Source of the DNA: Hymenobacter telluris | GTDB lineage: Bacteria > Bacteroidota > Bacteroidia > Cytophagales > Hymenobacteraceae | Direction: 5' to 3' | Length of the DNA stretch: 64,000 nucleotides | NCBI RefSeq assembly: GCF_017313265.1 | Contig: NZ_JAFLQZ010000003.1 | Coordinates: 186,001-250,000, forward strand | Part shown: positions 8,140-16,449 of the stretch, piece after piece | How the letters are laid out: each line of letters opens with the position of its first letter | Position numbering within the stretch: the stretch's first letter is position 1 | Translations under genes and position numbers: made by a program | Notes under the pieces: generated by a model | Database searches by the model: none | What the model saw: the letters and a program-made list of their open reading frames with translations, nothing else | Told to the model about the DNA's origin: nothing

Positions 8140-9639
8140 CTACTGATGTTGCAGACGTAGCTGCTGCGGTGCCTCTCCGGCAGCCTGTACTTCCACCACA
8201 TACAGGCCCGCTGCCAATTCTGACAGTGGCAAAAGGGCGGTAGTTTGGCCGCTGGCAAGTGGCTGACGTGCAACGGCACGGCCTAGCGCGTCGAGCACCC
8301 GCACCATAGTGCCTGCGCGGGCGGGTTCCGGCAACGTGAGTGTCACTGAGCCAGCAGTTGGGTTAGGATACAGTTGGAACATAGCTGCACGTTGGGCCGA
8401 CTTAGTAGGCAGCAGCGTGGCAAAGTTGGCGCGGCTGCCACAGGTTTGCACAGTGCCGTTGATGGCGCGGCGGCTGTAGACCAACTGATGCTCGCCTTGC
8501 CTTACTACCCCTACGCCTTGCGCCACAGCTTGCTGCCAGCCCAAGGCATCTATTCCAGGGTTGTACATAGTGCTTAGCGGGTTCGAGTACAAGGCTTCTG
8601 ATAGCAACGCAGCCGGTCCACTACAAGATGTTCCGTACCGTGCTGGCACAATTGGCAGACCTATAAAAACACTGTTTGCGCTACCAGTTCTACCCGGCGA
8701 ACGGTAGGCATACGTCAGCAAAGTGCCCAGAGGCTTAAAAGTCCAACTACCTTGCCACTGCCCTGTCCGGCGTGAGGCAGCAATACGTGTTGTGTATATG
8801 CCCGAAACTGTAACACCCGCTGGTCCACAGTTGGGCGCACCGCTATTCACAGTGCGTCCTTGTGCCTGCATCGTGTATGCAATACTATCAGAGGTAATCT
8901 GCCGCGAGAGTATCCGGTACAGAGTATAACCAGTGGAACACGCAAAAGGACTAGCGGTGTATGGCGTTTGCTCGTATCCCAACTCGTCGCCGGGCTGCAA
9001 ATCCAGTATAGTGAGTGGGTTGTAGTAGCTGAGGCCGGCGGGCGCGGGGCGGCGGGCCAGGGTGAGTAGCCGAGCATTAGGCACGCCGAACAGCAAATTG
9101 GCTGGTCCTGATACTAGCCCATTATTCTTACTTAGCACAATCAGTACGCCAGGATTAGTACCAGCTCTAAATGTTACGATTGAGTCTTGCACACCATCGA
9201 GCAGCATAGTCCCGCGCGAAACTAGAGTGGTGGTTACGCCATAATCAGTGAAGGCACTGCTCCACGTTTCGCCTAGTTGCGCGAAAGGCTTTAATACAAG
9301 CAAATAGTCGAGGATAAAGCCCATAGTGGAGCCACCGTTCCAAAACAGCGCGTAGGTACGCTGCGCCGCGTTGTAACGCATCTGCTGCCCGAACTGGTTG
9401 TTGCGGGCTTTCTGCCAAGGAGAATTACCAGTGCGCCGCATGATGCGGTTGAAGTAGTACACCGAATCGGGGCCGGTTACACCCGCCGAATCCAGCCGCA
9501 GGGTTAGAATGGTATCGGGAGAGGCGCCGCGGAAGGCGTGGACGTCGCCGTTAGGGCGAAAAGGGCGCCAGTTTTGGGCTTGCGCTGGTAGCCAGCCGAT
9601 GCAAGCGCACACAAGTAACAAGTGGTACAGGTATTTCAT
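8140..9639 (-). CDS. Secreted protein with T9SS type A sorting domain
   Basis: A 499-residue protein with a signal peptide (MKYLYHLLLVCACIGWLPAQAQ) and a C-terminal T9SS domain from about residue 420 (FQLYPNPTAGSVTL, then VRVLDALGRAV and LAAGLYVVEV), which directs export through the outer membrane and anchoring. I recognise no enzyme domain in the central part. ATG at 9639 is chosen because it puts the signal peptide at the N terminus; the frame is open for 22 more codons upstream. It is convergent with pyk and shares its terminator. The middle third uses rarer codons and lower GC than its neighbours. Confidence 0.85.
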   Translation of the reverse strand: MKYLYHLLLVCACIGWLPAQAQNWRPFRPNGDVHAFRGASPDTILTLRLDSAGVTGPDSVYYFNRIMRRTGNSPWQKARNNQFGQQMRYNAAQRTYALFWNGGSTMGFILDYLLVLKPFAQLGETWSSAFTDYGVTTTLVSRGTMLLDGVQDSIVTFRAGTNPGVLIVLSKNNGLVSGPANLLFGVPNARLLTLARRPAPAGLSYYNPLTILDLQPGDELGYEQTPYTASPFACSTGYTLYRILSRQITSDSIAYTMQAQGRTVNSGAPNCGPAGVTVSGIYTTRIAASRRTGQWQGSWTFKPLGTLLTYAYRSPGRTGSANSVFIGLPIVPARYGTSCSGPAALLSEALYSNPLSTMYNPGIDALGWQQAVAQGVGVVRQGEHQLVYSRRAINGTVQTCGSRANFATLLPTKSAQRAAMFQLYPNPTAGSVTLTLPEPARAGTMVRVLDALGRAVARQPLASGQTTALLPLSELAAGLYVVEVQAAGEAPQQLRLQHQ

Positions 9640-9713
9640 AGAAAAGAATTTAGAGATAGAGCGAGGAAAAGATAGATAATATCTAATAAGTAATACAGTG
9701 CCCACGAATGCGA

Positions 9714-9743
9714 AAAGGCCCCGCGCTTGCGCACGGGGCCTTT
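9714..9743 (-). terminator. Terminator of rpsT
   Basis: A 10-base perfect stem (AAAGGCCCCG and its complement) around a 10-base loop, placed 34 bases after the rpsT stop on the minus strand. Confidence 0.85.
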
Positions 9744-9776
9744 CCTGTATAAAAGAGCAGAAGTAGCTTTTGCTGC

Positions 9777-10037
9777 TTAAGCGGCAGCCAGCGACTTCAC
9801 GAACTTAGCCAGCTTCGACTTGTTGTTGGCGGCTTTGTTCTTGTGGATGATGTTCTTTTTGGCCAGACGGTCCAGCATCGACGATACTTTCTTCAGCAGC
9901 TCTTGCGCAGCGGTAGCGTCGGTGGTAGCACGCAGTTTCTTAACGGCGGTGCGGGTAGATTTAGCCTGGTAACGGTTCAGCACGCGCTTAGCTTCGTTGG
10001 AACGGATGCGCTTGAGGGCCGACTTATGATTTGCCAT
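9777..10037 (-). CDS. rpsT: 30S ribosomal protein S20
   Basis: A small basic protein that binds 16S rRNA in the 30S subunit. The 86 residues begin MANHKSALKRIRSNEAKR and are rich in Lys, Arg and Ala as expected of S20. It is a single-gene unit with a well-formed Bacteroidota promoter 49 bases upstream (10086-10116) and a terminator at 9714-9743. Confidence 0.97.
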   Translation of the reverse strand: MANHKSALKRIRSNEAKRVLNRYQAKSTRTAVKKLRATTDATAAQELLKKVSSMLDRLAKKNIIHKNKAANNKSKLAKFVKSLAAA

Positions 10038-10085
10038 GGGGTAGAAAAAAGGTTCTTCTGCTCGAATTCAGTTCAATTGGGTTGG

Positions 10086-10116
10086 CAAAGGTAAGGCTTT
10101 GGCGGGAAATAACAAA
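10086..10116 (-). promoter_or_regulatory. Promoter of rpsT
   Basis: On the minus strand TTTG, 19 bases, TACCTTTG: both boxes and the spacing fit the Bacteroidota -33/-7 consensus. Confidence 0.8.
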
Positions 10117-10156
10117 TACTTGCGTCCCGCTTCTCTTACCTGGCTCATTGTGAGCG

Positions 10157-10843
10157 TTAATCCACCTTGTCTTCGATTTCGGTGGCCATGGCGCCGTGCG
10201 ACTTTAACATAGGCAGCGCTTTGGTAGCATAGGCCTTCACGGTAGCATTGGTGGCCGTACGGCTTTTGGTTTCAAACATGGCAATGTCCATTTGATGCGC
10301 GGTTTCCATGGCATCCATGTAGGCCTCATCGAACTTTTTACCCTCCGTGTTCTTCACCTTGTCGGCTATGGCTTGGTGGATGGGCATCATGGCTTCGGGC
10401 AGCGTCACGCTCAGCGGCGTAGCAATAGTTTTCAACTCCTGGGTTGCTTTGGTATGATGGTCGAGCATCATCTGCGCGAATTTCTTTACCTCCGGGCTAG
10501 TTGATTTCTGCAAAGCCAACTGCGCCGTTTGAATTTCCAATAGGTTGCTGCTGCCCGCCGTGAGCAAGAAAACCGGGTCTTGCATGGTAGGCAAACTGGC
10601 CGTGAAGCTTTCCATAGCGGTGGTAGGAGCCGTATTGTCGCCGGTAGGGGCATCAACTGAGTTGCTGACGACTGCGGGGGTAGTGGTGGCGTCGCCTACG
10701 TTGCCGGCCGGGCCGGGCATAGTGCTGCTGTTGGCAGTGGCTGTTGCGGCCGGGTCGCTGGCGGTGTTGGTGGTGCTGCACCCGAAACCCAGCAGCATAG
10801 TGCCGGCAAGCAGGATGGGAGAAAGTGCTTTCGTCGTATTCAT
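10157..10843 (-). CDS. DUF4142 domain lipoprotein
   Basis: A 228-residue predicted lipoprotein. The signal peptide ends in the lipobox LGFGC (C22). A low-complexity Thr/Ala/Pro linker runs to about residue 85. The rest is a DUF4142 four-helix domain of the ferritin-like class (FLLTAGSSNLLEIQTAQLALQ, then VKKFAQMMLDHHTKATQELK and MDIAMFETKSRTATN). DUF4142 proteins are envelope proteins of unclear role, often linked to stress. No clear metal-ligand pair can be assigned. It reads away from the YheT-like gene at 11017. Confidence 0.85.
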   Translation of the reverse strand: MNTTKALSPILLAGTMLLGFGCSTTNTASDPAATATANSSTMPGPAGNVGDATTTPAVVSNSVDAPTGDNTAPTTAMESFTASLPTMQDPVFLLTAGSSNLLEIQTAQLALQKSTSPEVKKFAQMMLDHHTKATQELKTIATPLSVTLPEAMMPIHQAIADKVKNTEGKKFDEAYMDAMETAHQMDIAMFETKSRTATNATVKAYATKALPMLKSHGAMATEIEDKVD

Positions 10844-11016
10844 AGGTATAGGGTTGAAAAGCAGAACGTTTCTTGCCTATACGGTAGTTTGGCGGTCAGG
10901 TCAGTGCTGGTTGGCATAACTCGTACTTATACTTGCATAAACCTGTATTCTGCGGCGAAAACAAACTTATTGGGGTTTGAATGGCTTTATAGAGCTGCTT
11001 TTTACTGTGTATTCCT

Positions 11017-12000
11017 ATGCCCCTTGTTGCGCACTCCCGTTATCAGCCGCCGTTTTACTTGTTCAATGGCCACCTGCAAACCATCGTGCCCAGCCTACTG
11101 CGCACAGTGCCCGAGGTGCGCTACGAGCGGGAACGAGTGGAAACCACTGATGGCGACTTTCTGGATTTGGACTGGTCGCGGCTGCACGGCCAGACAACCG
11201 ACACACTCTGCATAGTATCGCACGGGCTGGAGGGCGACGCCAGCCGGCCGTACGTGCGCGGCATGGTGCGGGCCCTCAACCGGGCCGGCTTTGATGCGCT
11301 GGCTTGGAACTACCGCAGCTGCGGCGGCGAAATGAACCGCCTGCTCCGCTCCTACCACCTCGGCGACACCGACGACCTGGATTTTGTGGTGCGCCACGCC
11401 CTGGCCACCGGCCGCTACCAGCGGGTGTACCTCACGGGCTTTTCGGCCGGCGGCAACGTCACGCTCAAGTACCTCGGCGAAAACCCCGACCGGGTACCCG
11501 CCGAAGTGCAGCGCGCCGCCGTGTTTTCGGTACCCACCGACCTCAAAGCCAGCTCCCACCAGATTGCCCGTCCCGAAAACCGTATTTACTTGAACCGCTT
11601 CATGAAATCGTTGCGGCGCAAGATGCGCGAGAAGGCCGCGCTACTGCCCGGCCAAGTGAACCTGGAAGGCTTGGATTTGCTGCGCGACTTCCCGCAGTTC
11701 GACGACCGGTTTACGGCCCCCATGCACGGCTTCAAATCGGCCGACGAGTATTACGAGCACTCAGCTTCGGGCCGCTACCTCAGCGCCATCCGCATCCCCA
11801 CGCTACTCGTCAACGCCCAAAACGACCCGTTTCTGGCTCCTAGCTGCTACCCGCGGGAAGTGGCATCTCGCAGCAAGTTCGTGTTCCTGGAAACCCCACA
11901 AGCAGGCGGCCACGTCGGTTTTGGCGAGGGCACGCCCGATGGCGAGTACTACTCGGAACGGCGAGCGGTGGAGTTTCTGACGGCTGCGGTGCCGGGGTAA
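11017..12000 (+). CDS. YheT-like alpha/beta hydrolase
   Basis: A 327-residue alpha/beta hydrolase of the YheT/ABHD1 group. The family opening PPFYLFNGHLQTIVPSL is at residue 11. The nucleophile elbow is GFSAGGN with S143. The catalytic His is probably in GGHVGFGEG near residue 303, with Asp in NAQNDPF. SHGLEGD near residue 68 forms the oxyanion side. The natural substrate is not known; relatives act as esterases. It appears to be a single-gene unit. Confidence 0.9.
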   Translation: MPLVAHSRYQPPFYLFNGHLQTIVPSLLRTVPEVRYERERVETTDGDFLDLDWSRLHGQTTDTLCIVSHGLEGDASRPYVRGMVRALNRAGFDALAWNYRSCGGEMNRLLRSYHLGDTDDLDFVVRHALATGRYQRVYLTGFSAGGNVTLKYLGENPDRVPAEVQRAAVFSVPTDLKASSHQIARPENRIYLNRFMKSLRRKMREKAALLPGQVNLEGLDLLRDFPQFDDRFTAPMHGFKSADEYYEHSASGRYLSAIRIPTLLVNAQNDPFLAPSCYPREVASRSKFVFLETPQAGGHVGFGEGTPDGEYYSERRAVEFLTAAVPG

Positions 12001-12151
12001 GGATTGTTAGAGTTACTGATGGCTTGAAGTATCTATTTAACGTAATAGCAGTTATAGCAGATTTGTCAAAAAAGTGCATATTCAAGCTTGTCCATCACAT
12101 GTGACCAAAGCAGTACTTTTATTAGACTATCCGCAAGAATTGATTACACAC

Positions 12152-12571
12152 ATGAGTAATAGGAACAATGAGCCCTCTGTAGCAGGGCTACTGATTGTCA
12201 CGGTAGCTGCACTGGGGTTGATTTACTGGACCTTACCCAACTATTTTCTACACCTGAACTATAGAACAAGTAAAGCCACTGTTAGCGCGCTCGATAGTAC
12301 TCGCCTCACCTGGGAATACAAAAACACGTTTGATGGGCAGACATACGCCTTTCAACGAGACTTATCCTCTTCTGACTACCAAAAACTTAGAGCATCCCAT
12401 ACGCTTACCGCGCTTTATCCTAGCTACTTCCCAGAGCATGCTATAGTAGAAGAATTAGATAAGAGACGGCCGTTGATAGTAACCATTATGATCCATTTAG
12501 TGATCATAGCAACTATTTACAAGTCTGCAAAGCAAGTGCTTAAAGCTTCTAGTAAAGGTTCTGTCTCTTAA
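12152..12571 (+). CDS. Hypothetical protein with two membrane helices
   Basis: A 139-residue protein with a helix near residues 12-32 (AGLLIVTVAALGLIYW), a soluble middle of about 65 residues and a second helix near 110-128 (IVTIMIHLVIIATIY). The middle (KATVSALDSTRLTWEYKN, then AFQRDLSSSDYQKL and LTALYPSYFPEHAIV) loosely resembles DUF3592 proteins; I am not sure of that match. ATG at 12152 is chosen over an in-frame ATG 26 codons upstream because it places the first helix properly. Base composition is clearly more AT-rich than that of its neighbours, which may mean recent arrival. Confidence 0.6.
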   Translation: MSNRNNEPSVAGLLIVTVAALGLIYWTLPNYFLHLNYRTSKATVSALDSTRLTWEYKNTFDGQTYAFQRDLSSSDYQKLRASHTLTALYPSYFPEHAIVEELDKRRPLIVTIMIHLVIIATIYKSAKQVLKASSKGSVS

Positions 12572-12626
12572 GCCTCTCAGCCCGTAACGTTATCCAAACT
12601 ATACTCTTAAAATAGCACAAGCCTCC

Positions 12627-13259
12627 TTACCCCCGCCCACCCGAGTTAGTTGGGACGAACACCACCTTCTTCGTCTCGAAGAACTCCTCCGTGTAAAAGT
12701 CCTTGAGGTCGGTGACGGTGGCTTTGAGGCCGGACTCGGCAATTTCTTCGGTTAGGTCGCCGCCTTTGAGGTAGTAGAGGCCACTGGTGGCGCTGGCGTG
12801 GGGCTTGTAGCGGTGCGCAATCCAGGTGTGGAAGGTGGCGAGGCGGGCTACGGCGCGGCTCACTACGTAGTCGTACTTGGGGCGGAGCTGCTCGGCGCGG
12901 ATTTGCTCGGCCGTCACGTTGGTGAGGCCCAAGTCGCGCGCCATTTCCTGCACGGCGTGGATTTTCTTGCCGATGCTGTCGACCAGGTGAAACTTCACTT
13001 CCGGGAACAGAATGGCCAGTGGCAAGCCGGGTAAGCCGCCGCCCGTGCCCACATCCAGCACCGAGGCGCCGGCCGGAAACTCCACCACTTTCGCAATGCC
13101 CAGGGAGTGCAGGAAATGGCGCTCCGCTAGGTTGTCCACGTCGGTGCGGGCCACCAGGTTGAGGCGCTCGTTCCAGCTGCGAAACTCGGTATCGAGCTGC
13201 TGGAACAGCTGGCGCTGGTGGTCGGTGAGGTGCGGGAAGTAGTGGTTGATGATATCCAT
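12627..13259 (-). CDS. rsmG: 16S rRNA (guanine-527-N7)-methyltransferase
   Basis: Methylates N7 of G527 in 16S rRNA using S-adenosylmethionine. The SAM-binding loop DVGTGGGLPGLPLAI lies at about residues 69-83, and FPEVKFHLVDSIGKKIHAV and VSRAVARL match conserved RsmG blocks. At 210 residues it is full length. A -7 box (TACCTTTG) ends only 7 bases before the ATG, which would make the transcript nearly leaderless, and a 110-base palindromic repeat sits where the -33 box should be. Confidence 0.95.
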   Translation of the reverse strand: MDIINHYFPHLTDHQRQLFQQLDTEFRSWNERLNLVARTDVDNLAERHFLHSLGIAKVVEFPAGASVLDVGTGGGLPGLPLAILFPEVKFHLVDSIGKKIHAVQEMARDLGLTNVTAEQIRAEQLRPKYDYVVSRAVARLATFHTWIAHRYKPHASATSGLYYLKGGDLTEEIAESGLKATVTDLKDFYTEEFFETKKVVFVPTNSGGRG

Positions 13260-13266
13260 GATGCGG

Positions 13267-13274
13267 CAAAGGTA
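13267..13274 (-). promoter_or_regulatory. -7 element directly before rsmG
   Basis: TACCTTTG on the minus strand fits TAnnTTTG. It ends 7 bases before the rsmG ATG, so transcription would start within a few bases of the start codon. The -33 position falls inside the palindromic repeat and holds no TTTG. Confidence 0.45.
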
Positions 13275-13276
13275 AC

Positions 13277-13386
13277 GTAGCGCGGAAATCTGTTCCGCGA
13301 CGAGCGAAGCGAGTTCCTACGCGCCTGCAACGTTAGTATACGCTTGCTACTCGCTCCGCTCGTCGCGGAACAGATTTCCGCGCTAC
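13277..13386. repeat. Nested palindromic repeat, 38-base arms
   Basis: Arms at 13277-13314 and 13349-13386 are inverted copies matching at 37 of 38 positions, separated by a 34-base loop. Each arm holds a smaller hairpin (CGCGGAA, ATCTG, TTCCGCG). It lies between the sigma factor gene and rsmG, directly upstream of the rsmG -7 box. No target-site duplication or reading frame is visible. Confidence 0.85.
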
Positions 13387-13391
13387 ATAAA

Positions 13392-13419
13392 AAAAGCCCC
13401 GGCTTGCGGCGGGGCTTTT
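13392..13419 (-). terminator. Terminator of the sigma factor gene
   Basis: A 9-base perfect stem (AAAAGCCCC and its complement) with a 10-base loop, three bases after the sigma stop on the minus strand and followed by a T-run on that strand. Confidence 0.85.
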
Positions 13420-13421
13420 CA

Positions 13422-14039
13422 CTAGATGATTTCTTTCTTGTTTTTCACCATGTCATAGAGCAGCTCACGGGCGCGGTGCAGCTGGGCTTTCACGGTGCCG
13501 AGGGGGGCTTTCAGCTCCTGAGCAATTTCCTCGTAGCTCAGCTCATCGAAGTAGCGCAACGTGACGAGGCGCTGGTACTTATCGGGCAGCCGGGATACCA
13601 CGTGCTGCATGATTTCGATTTTCTGGTTTTTGATGGTCGATTCCTGCGGGTTCAGGTTCTGGTCGCGGAAGTCGATGGTGATTTCGTCGCCGTTGTCGAT
13701 TTTGATGGCCGAGTCAATCGACATCGTCTTGATTTTATTCTTGCGAATAAAGTCGATGCAGTTGTTGGTGGCAATCCGGAACAGCCAGGTGCTGAACGCA
13801 AACTCCGGGTTGAACTTGTGCAGGTTGCGGAAGGCCTTGGCAAACGCCTCGATAGTGAGGTCCTCGGCGTCATCGGGGTTGCGCACCATCTTCAGCACCA
13901 CATGATACACCGGCTTTTTATAGATATGCATTAGCTCAGCATACGCCTTTTCATCGGCGTTTTCTACGGCGGCCCGAATCAACTTGAAGTCGTGCTTGGC
14001 CTTTGCTGAAAACTGTTTTTCCGGGTTGTTTACTTCCAT
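13422..14039 (-). CDS. RNA polymerase sigma factor, sigma-70 family (ECF type)
   Basis: A 205-residue group 4 sigma factor. Region 2 is clear at about residues 30-100 (AYAELMHIYKKPVYHVV, then RNPDDAEDLTIEAFAKAF and FAFSTWLFRIATNNCIDFIR). Region 4 fills about 145-195 (LPDKYQRLVTLRYFDELSYEEIA, in pieces, then APLGTVKAQLHRARELL). The spacer between them is long and acidic. The start overlaps the end of the upstream glycosyltransferase by 10 bases, so its translation is probably tied to that gene. No anti-sigma gene is adjacent. Confidence 0.92.
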   Translation of the reverse strand: MEVNNPEKQFSAKAKHDFKLIRAAVENADEKAYAELMHIYKKPVYHVVLKMVRNPDDAEDLTIEAFAKAFRNLHKFNPEFAFSTWLFRIATNNCIDFIRKNKIKTMSIDSAIKIDNGDEITIDFRDQNLNPQESTIKNQKIEIMQHVVSRLPDKYQRLVTLRYFDELSYEEIAQELKAPLGTVKAQLHRARELLYDMVKNKKEII

Positions 14040-15154
14040 CTGAGGGTACGGTAGAGGAACAGCGAGATTCCTAAAGCGAGATAATAAAAAAAGTAGACAA
14101 GGTCTAATACCGGCAGCAGAACCCCCGGCAGTGGGTCATCGAGGCGCCGGCTAAGGCGCTGATAGGTGCCCGTAACGAGTGCAGTACGCACGGTCCATAG
14201 GCCGGCCAAAGGTATCCAATCGGGGCGGGAAAACAGCAAAATCAAACTAATACCATGAAAAAGCATATTACTTCCCATAAAGGTTCCAATCCGCCACCGG
14301 TCGGACGCCTGATAACGCCTTCCCGCCGACAAATGGCGCCTTTTCTGCCGCCACCAGGCCGCCCACGTTTGGGCTGGCTCACTGAGAGTATGGGCCGCTG
14401 GCTCGGCTACCACCACCACCCGCGCGCCTTGTGCCACGGCGTCCTGCACCAGCAGGTCGTCGTCGCCGCTCAGGCTACGGATGTGGGAGGCAAAGCCTTT
14501 GGTGGAACGAAAGACCTGCGGCGTGTAGGCCAGGTTGCGGCCCACGCCCATGTAGGGTTTGCCCCGCCACGCGAACGACAGATACTGCGCGCCGGTAAGT
14601 AAGGTTTCAAACCGAATCAGCTTATTCAAAAATCCGGGCGCTTCGGCGTACGCTGAATAGCCGAGCACCATATCGGCGGGGCGCTGGAAACCGGCTTGCA
14701 TGTGTTGCAGCCAGTGGTTGGTGGCGGGTATGCAGTCGGCATCGGTGAAGAGCAGCTGGCCGTAGCGCGCCGTTTTGATGCCCAGGGTCAGGGCGTATTT
14801 CTTGGGGGCCAGGCCTTCGGGCGTACGGTCGATGGTGACGAGGCGGACGTGCGGATAATACTGGGTGAGCTGCTGCACATATAAGTAGGTGTCGTCGCCG
14901 GACCGGTCGTCGATGAGAATGATTTCAAAGCCGGCGGGATACTCTTGCTTGAGCAGCAGCGGCAGCAGGCGGCGCAGGTTGTCTAGCTCGTTGCGGGCAC
15001 ACACCAAGATGGATACCGCCTCGGCCAGTTCGGCGGTTGGCTCGGGCTCCGGGGGGCGGTTGGCGAAGGGTAAAAAGTAGTAGGTAACGTAGCCAACCTG
15101 CACCAAAACGGTAGCTAGGAGCAGCCAGATGGCCGGGGAAAAATGAACAGGCAA
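14030..15154 (-). CDS. Family 2 glycosyltransferase, membrane-bound
   Basis: A 374-residue GT-A fold transferase. An N-terminal helix (about residues 8-28) leads to the catalytic domain with LIDDRSGDD near residue 82, the metal-binding DADC near residue 138, and the late QKRRHLS motif (QxxRH type) near residue 275, followed by two to three C-terminal helices. This is the layout of processive or lipid-linked sugar transferases, but donor and acceptor cannot be told. It is the first gene of a two-gene unit with the overlapping sigma factor. The start is divergent from tgt. Confidence 0.85.
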   Translation of the reverse strand: MPVHFSPAIWLLLATVLVQVGYVTYYFLPFANRPPEPEPTAELAEAVSILVCARNELDNLRRLLPLLLKQEYPAGFEIILIDDRSGDDTYLYVQQLTQYYPHVRLVTIDRTPEGLAPKKYALTLGIKTARYGQLLFTDADCIPATNHWLQHMQAGFQRPADMVLGYSAYAEAPGFLNKLIRFETLLTGAQYLSFAWRGKPYMGVGRNLAYTPQVFRSTKGFASHIRSLSGDDDLLVQDAVAQGARVVVVAEPAAHTLSEPAQTWAAWWRQKRRHLSAGRRYQASDRWRIGTFMGSNMLFHGISLILLFSRPDWIPLAGLWTVRTALVTGTYQRLSRRLDDPLPGVLLPVLDLVYFFYYLALGISLFLYRTLRWK

Positions 15155-15177
15155 AACGCGAGTAGTGAATTAGCCCG

Positions 15178-15185
15178 CAAAAGTA
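15178..15185 (-). promoter_or_regulatory. -7 element before the glycosyltransferase
   Basis: TACTTTTG on the minus strand fits TAnnTTTG and lies 23 bases before the ATG; the -33 box is unclear. It is divergent from the tgt -7 element at 15206. Confidence 0.45.
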
Positions 15186-15205
15186 GGCATTCGAGGTGGG
15201 CGAAG

Positions 15206-15213
15206 TACCTTTG
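15206..15213 (+). promoter_or_regulatory. -7 element upstream of tgt
   Basis: TACCTTTG fits TAnnTTTG. It lies about 105 bases before the tgt ATG, so the palindromic repeat at 15223-15314 would be transcribed as the tgt leader. Confidence 0.45.
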
Positions 15214-15222
15214 TGGTCTTAT

Positions 15223-15314
15223 CGGTTGTTGGTTGTTGGTTGTTAGTTGTTGGGTTGTTCTTTCAAGGACTCCTGCTCACTGACAACTGACAACTGACAA
15301 CCGGCAACTCACTG
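15223..15314. repeat. Palindromic heptamer repeat in the tgt leader
   Basis: The left arm (15223-15260) is a run of RGTTGTT units and the right arm (15280-15314) is an inverted run of AGTTGTC/GGTTGTC units. It uses the same unit as the repeat at 19625-19741. It ends 4 bases before the tgt ATG. Confidence 0.7.
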
Positions 15315-15318
15315 CCGC

Positions 15319-16449
15319 ATGACCTTCGACCTAGTAACCCAAGACCCGCACACCAAAGCCCGCGCCGGCGTCGTGCACACCGACCACGGCGCTATTGAAA
15401 CGCCCATCTTCATGCCCGTGGGCACGGCTGGTACGGTGAAAGCTGTGCAGCAGCGCGACCTGAAAGACGACGTGCAGGCCCAGATTATCCTCGGCAACAC
15501 CTACCACCTCTACCTGCGCCCCGGCCTGGAAGTGCTACAGAAGGCCGGCGGCCTGCACAAGTTCAATGGCTGGGACCGGCCCATCCTCACCGATTCGGGT
15601 GGCTATCAGGTGTACTCGCTCAGCGGCACCCGCAAAATCAAGGAGGAGGGCGTGAAATTCCGCTCCCACATTGACGGCAGCCAGCACCTGTTTTCGCCGG
15701 AAGGCGTGATGGACATTCAGCGCACCATCGGGGCCGACATCATCATGGCCTTCGACGAGTGCACACCCTGGCCCTGCGAATACGAGTACGCCCGCCGCTC
15801 CCTGGATATGACGCACCGCTGGCTGACCCGCTGCATTCAGCGCTTCGACAGCACCGAGGGGCACTACGGCTACTCCCAAACCCTGTTCCCGATTGTGCAA
15901 GGCAGCACGTTCAAGGATTTGCGCGTGAAGTCAGCAGAGTTCATAGCCGAGCAGGGCCGGGAAGGCAACGCCATTGGCGGCCTGAGCGTGGGTGAGCCGG
16001 CCGAGCTGATGTACGAAATGACTGAGCTAGTGTGCGACATCCTGCCCCAGGACAAGCCGCGCTACCTGATGGGCGTGGGCACCCCGGCCAATATTCTGGA
16101 GAACATAGCGTTGGGCGTAGATATGTTTGACTGCGTTATGCCGACCCGCAACGCCCGCAACGGCATGCTCTTCACCACCCAAGGCATCATCAACATCAGC
16201 AACAAGAAATGGGCCGACGACTTCGAGCCGATTGACGCTGAACTAGGCGGCTACGTCAGCACGTTCTACTCAAAAGCTTACGTGCGCCATTTGTTCCACA
16301 GCAAGGAAATGCTCGGCCCGCAAATTGCTTCCATCCACAACCTCACGTTCTATCTGTGGCTGGTGAAGCAGGCCCGCCAGCAGATTCTGGCCGGCACCTT
16401 CCGCGAATGGAAAGACCGGATGGTGAAGCAGGTGATGACGCGGCTGTAG
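15319..16449 (+). CDS. tgt: tRNA-guanine(34) transglycosylase
   Basis: Exchanges guanine 34 for the queuosine precursor preQ1 in tRNAs with GUN anticodons. D92 (TDSGGYQ) and the nucleophile D271 (GVDMFDCVMPTR) are present, as is FDECTP. At 376 residues it is full length. The C-terminal zinc site is unusual: counted from the nucleophile, the positions that normally hold three cysteines are L309, G311 and S314, while the fourth ligand, H340 in IHNL, is kept. From memory, Bacteroidota Tgt proteins share this loss, so it is probably a lineage trait. The start follows a palindromic repeat by 4 bases. Confidence 0.95.
   Translation: MTFDLVTQDPHTKARAGVVHTDHGAIETPIFMPVGTAGTVKAVQQRDLKDDVQAQIILGNTYHLYLRPGLEVLQKAGGLHKFNGWDRPILTDSGGYQVYSLSGTRKIKEEGVKFRSHIDGSQHLFSPEGVMDIQRTIGADIIMAFDECTPWPCEYEYARRSLDMTHRWLTRCIQRFDSTEGHYGYSQTLFPIVQGSTFKDLRVKSAEFIAEQGREGNAIGGLSVGEPAELMYEMTELVCDILPQDKPRYLMGVGTPANILENIALGVDMFDCVMPTRNARNGMLFTTQGIINISNKKWADDFEPIDAELGGYVSTFYSKAYVRHLFHSKEMLGPQIASIHNLTFYLWLVKQARQQILAGTFREWKDRMVKQVMTRL

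Noticed and set aside
13277..13386. Insertion sequence or MITE with terminal inverted repeats
   Set aside because: The loop is only 34 bases, no target duplication was found at the ends, and the inner palindromes are unlike transposon ends. Kept as a palindromic repeat of unknown origin.
15223..15314. CRISPR array
   Set aside because: The units are only 7-8 bases, contiguous, inverted across the loop and without spacers; no cas gene is near. The same applies to the other tandem-unit elements.
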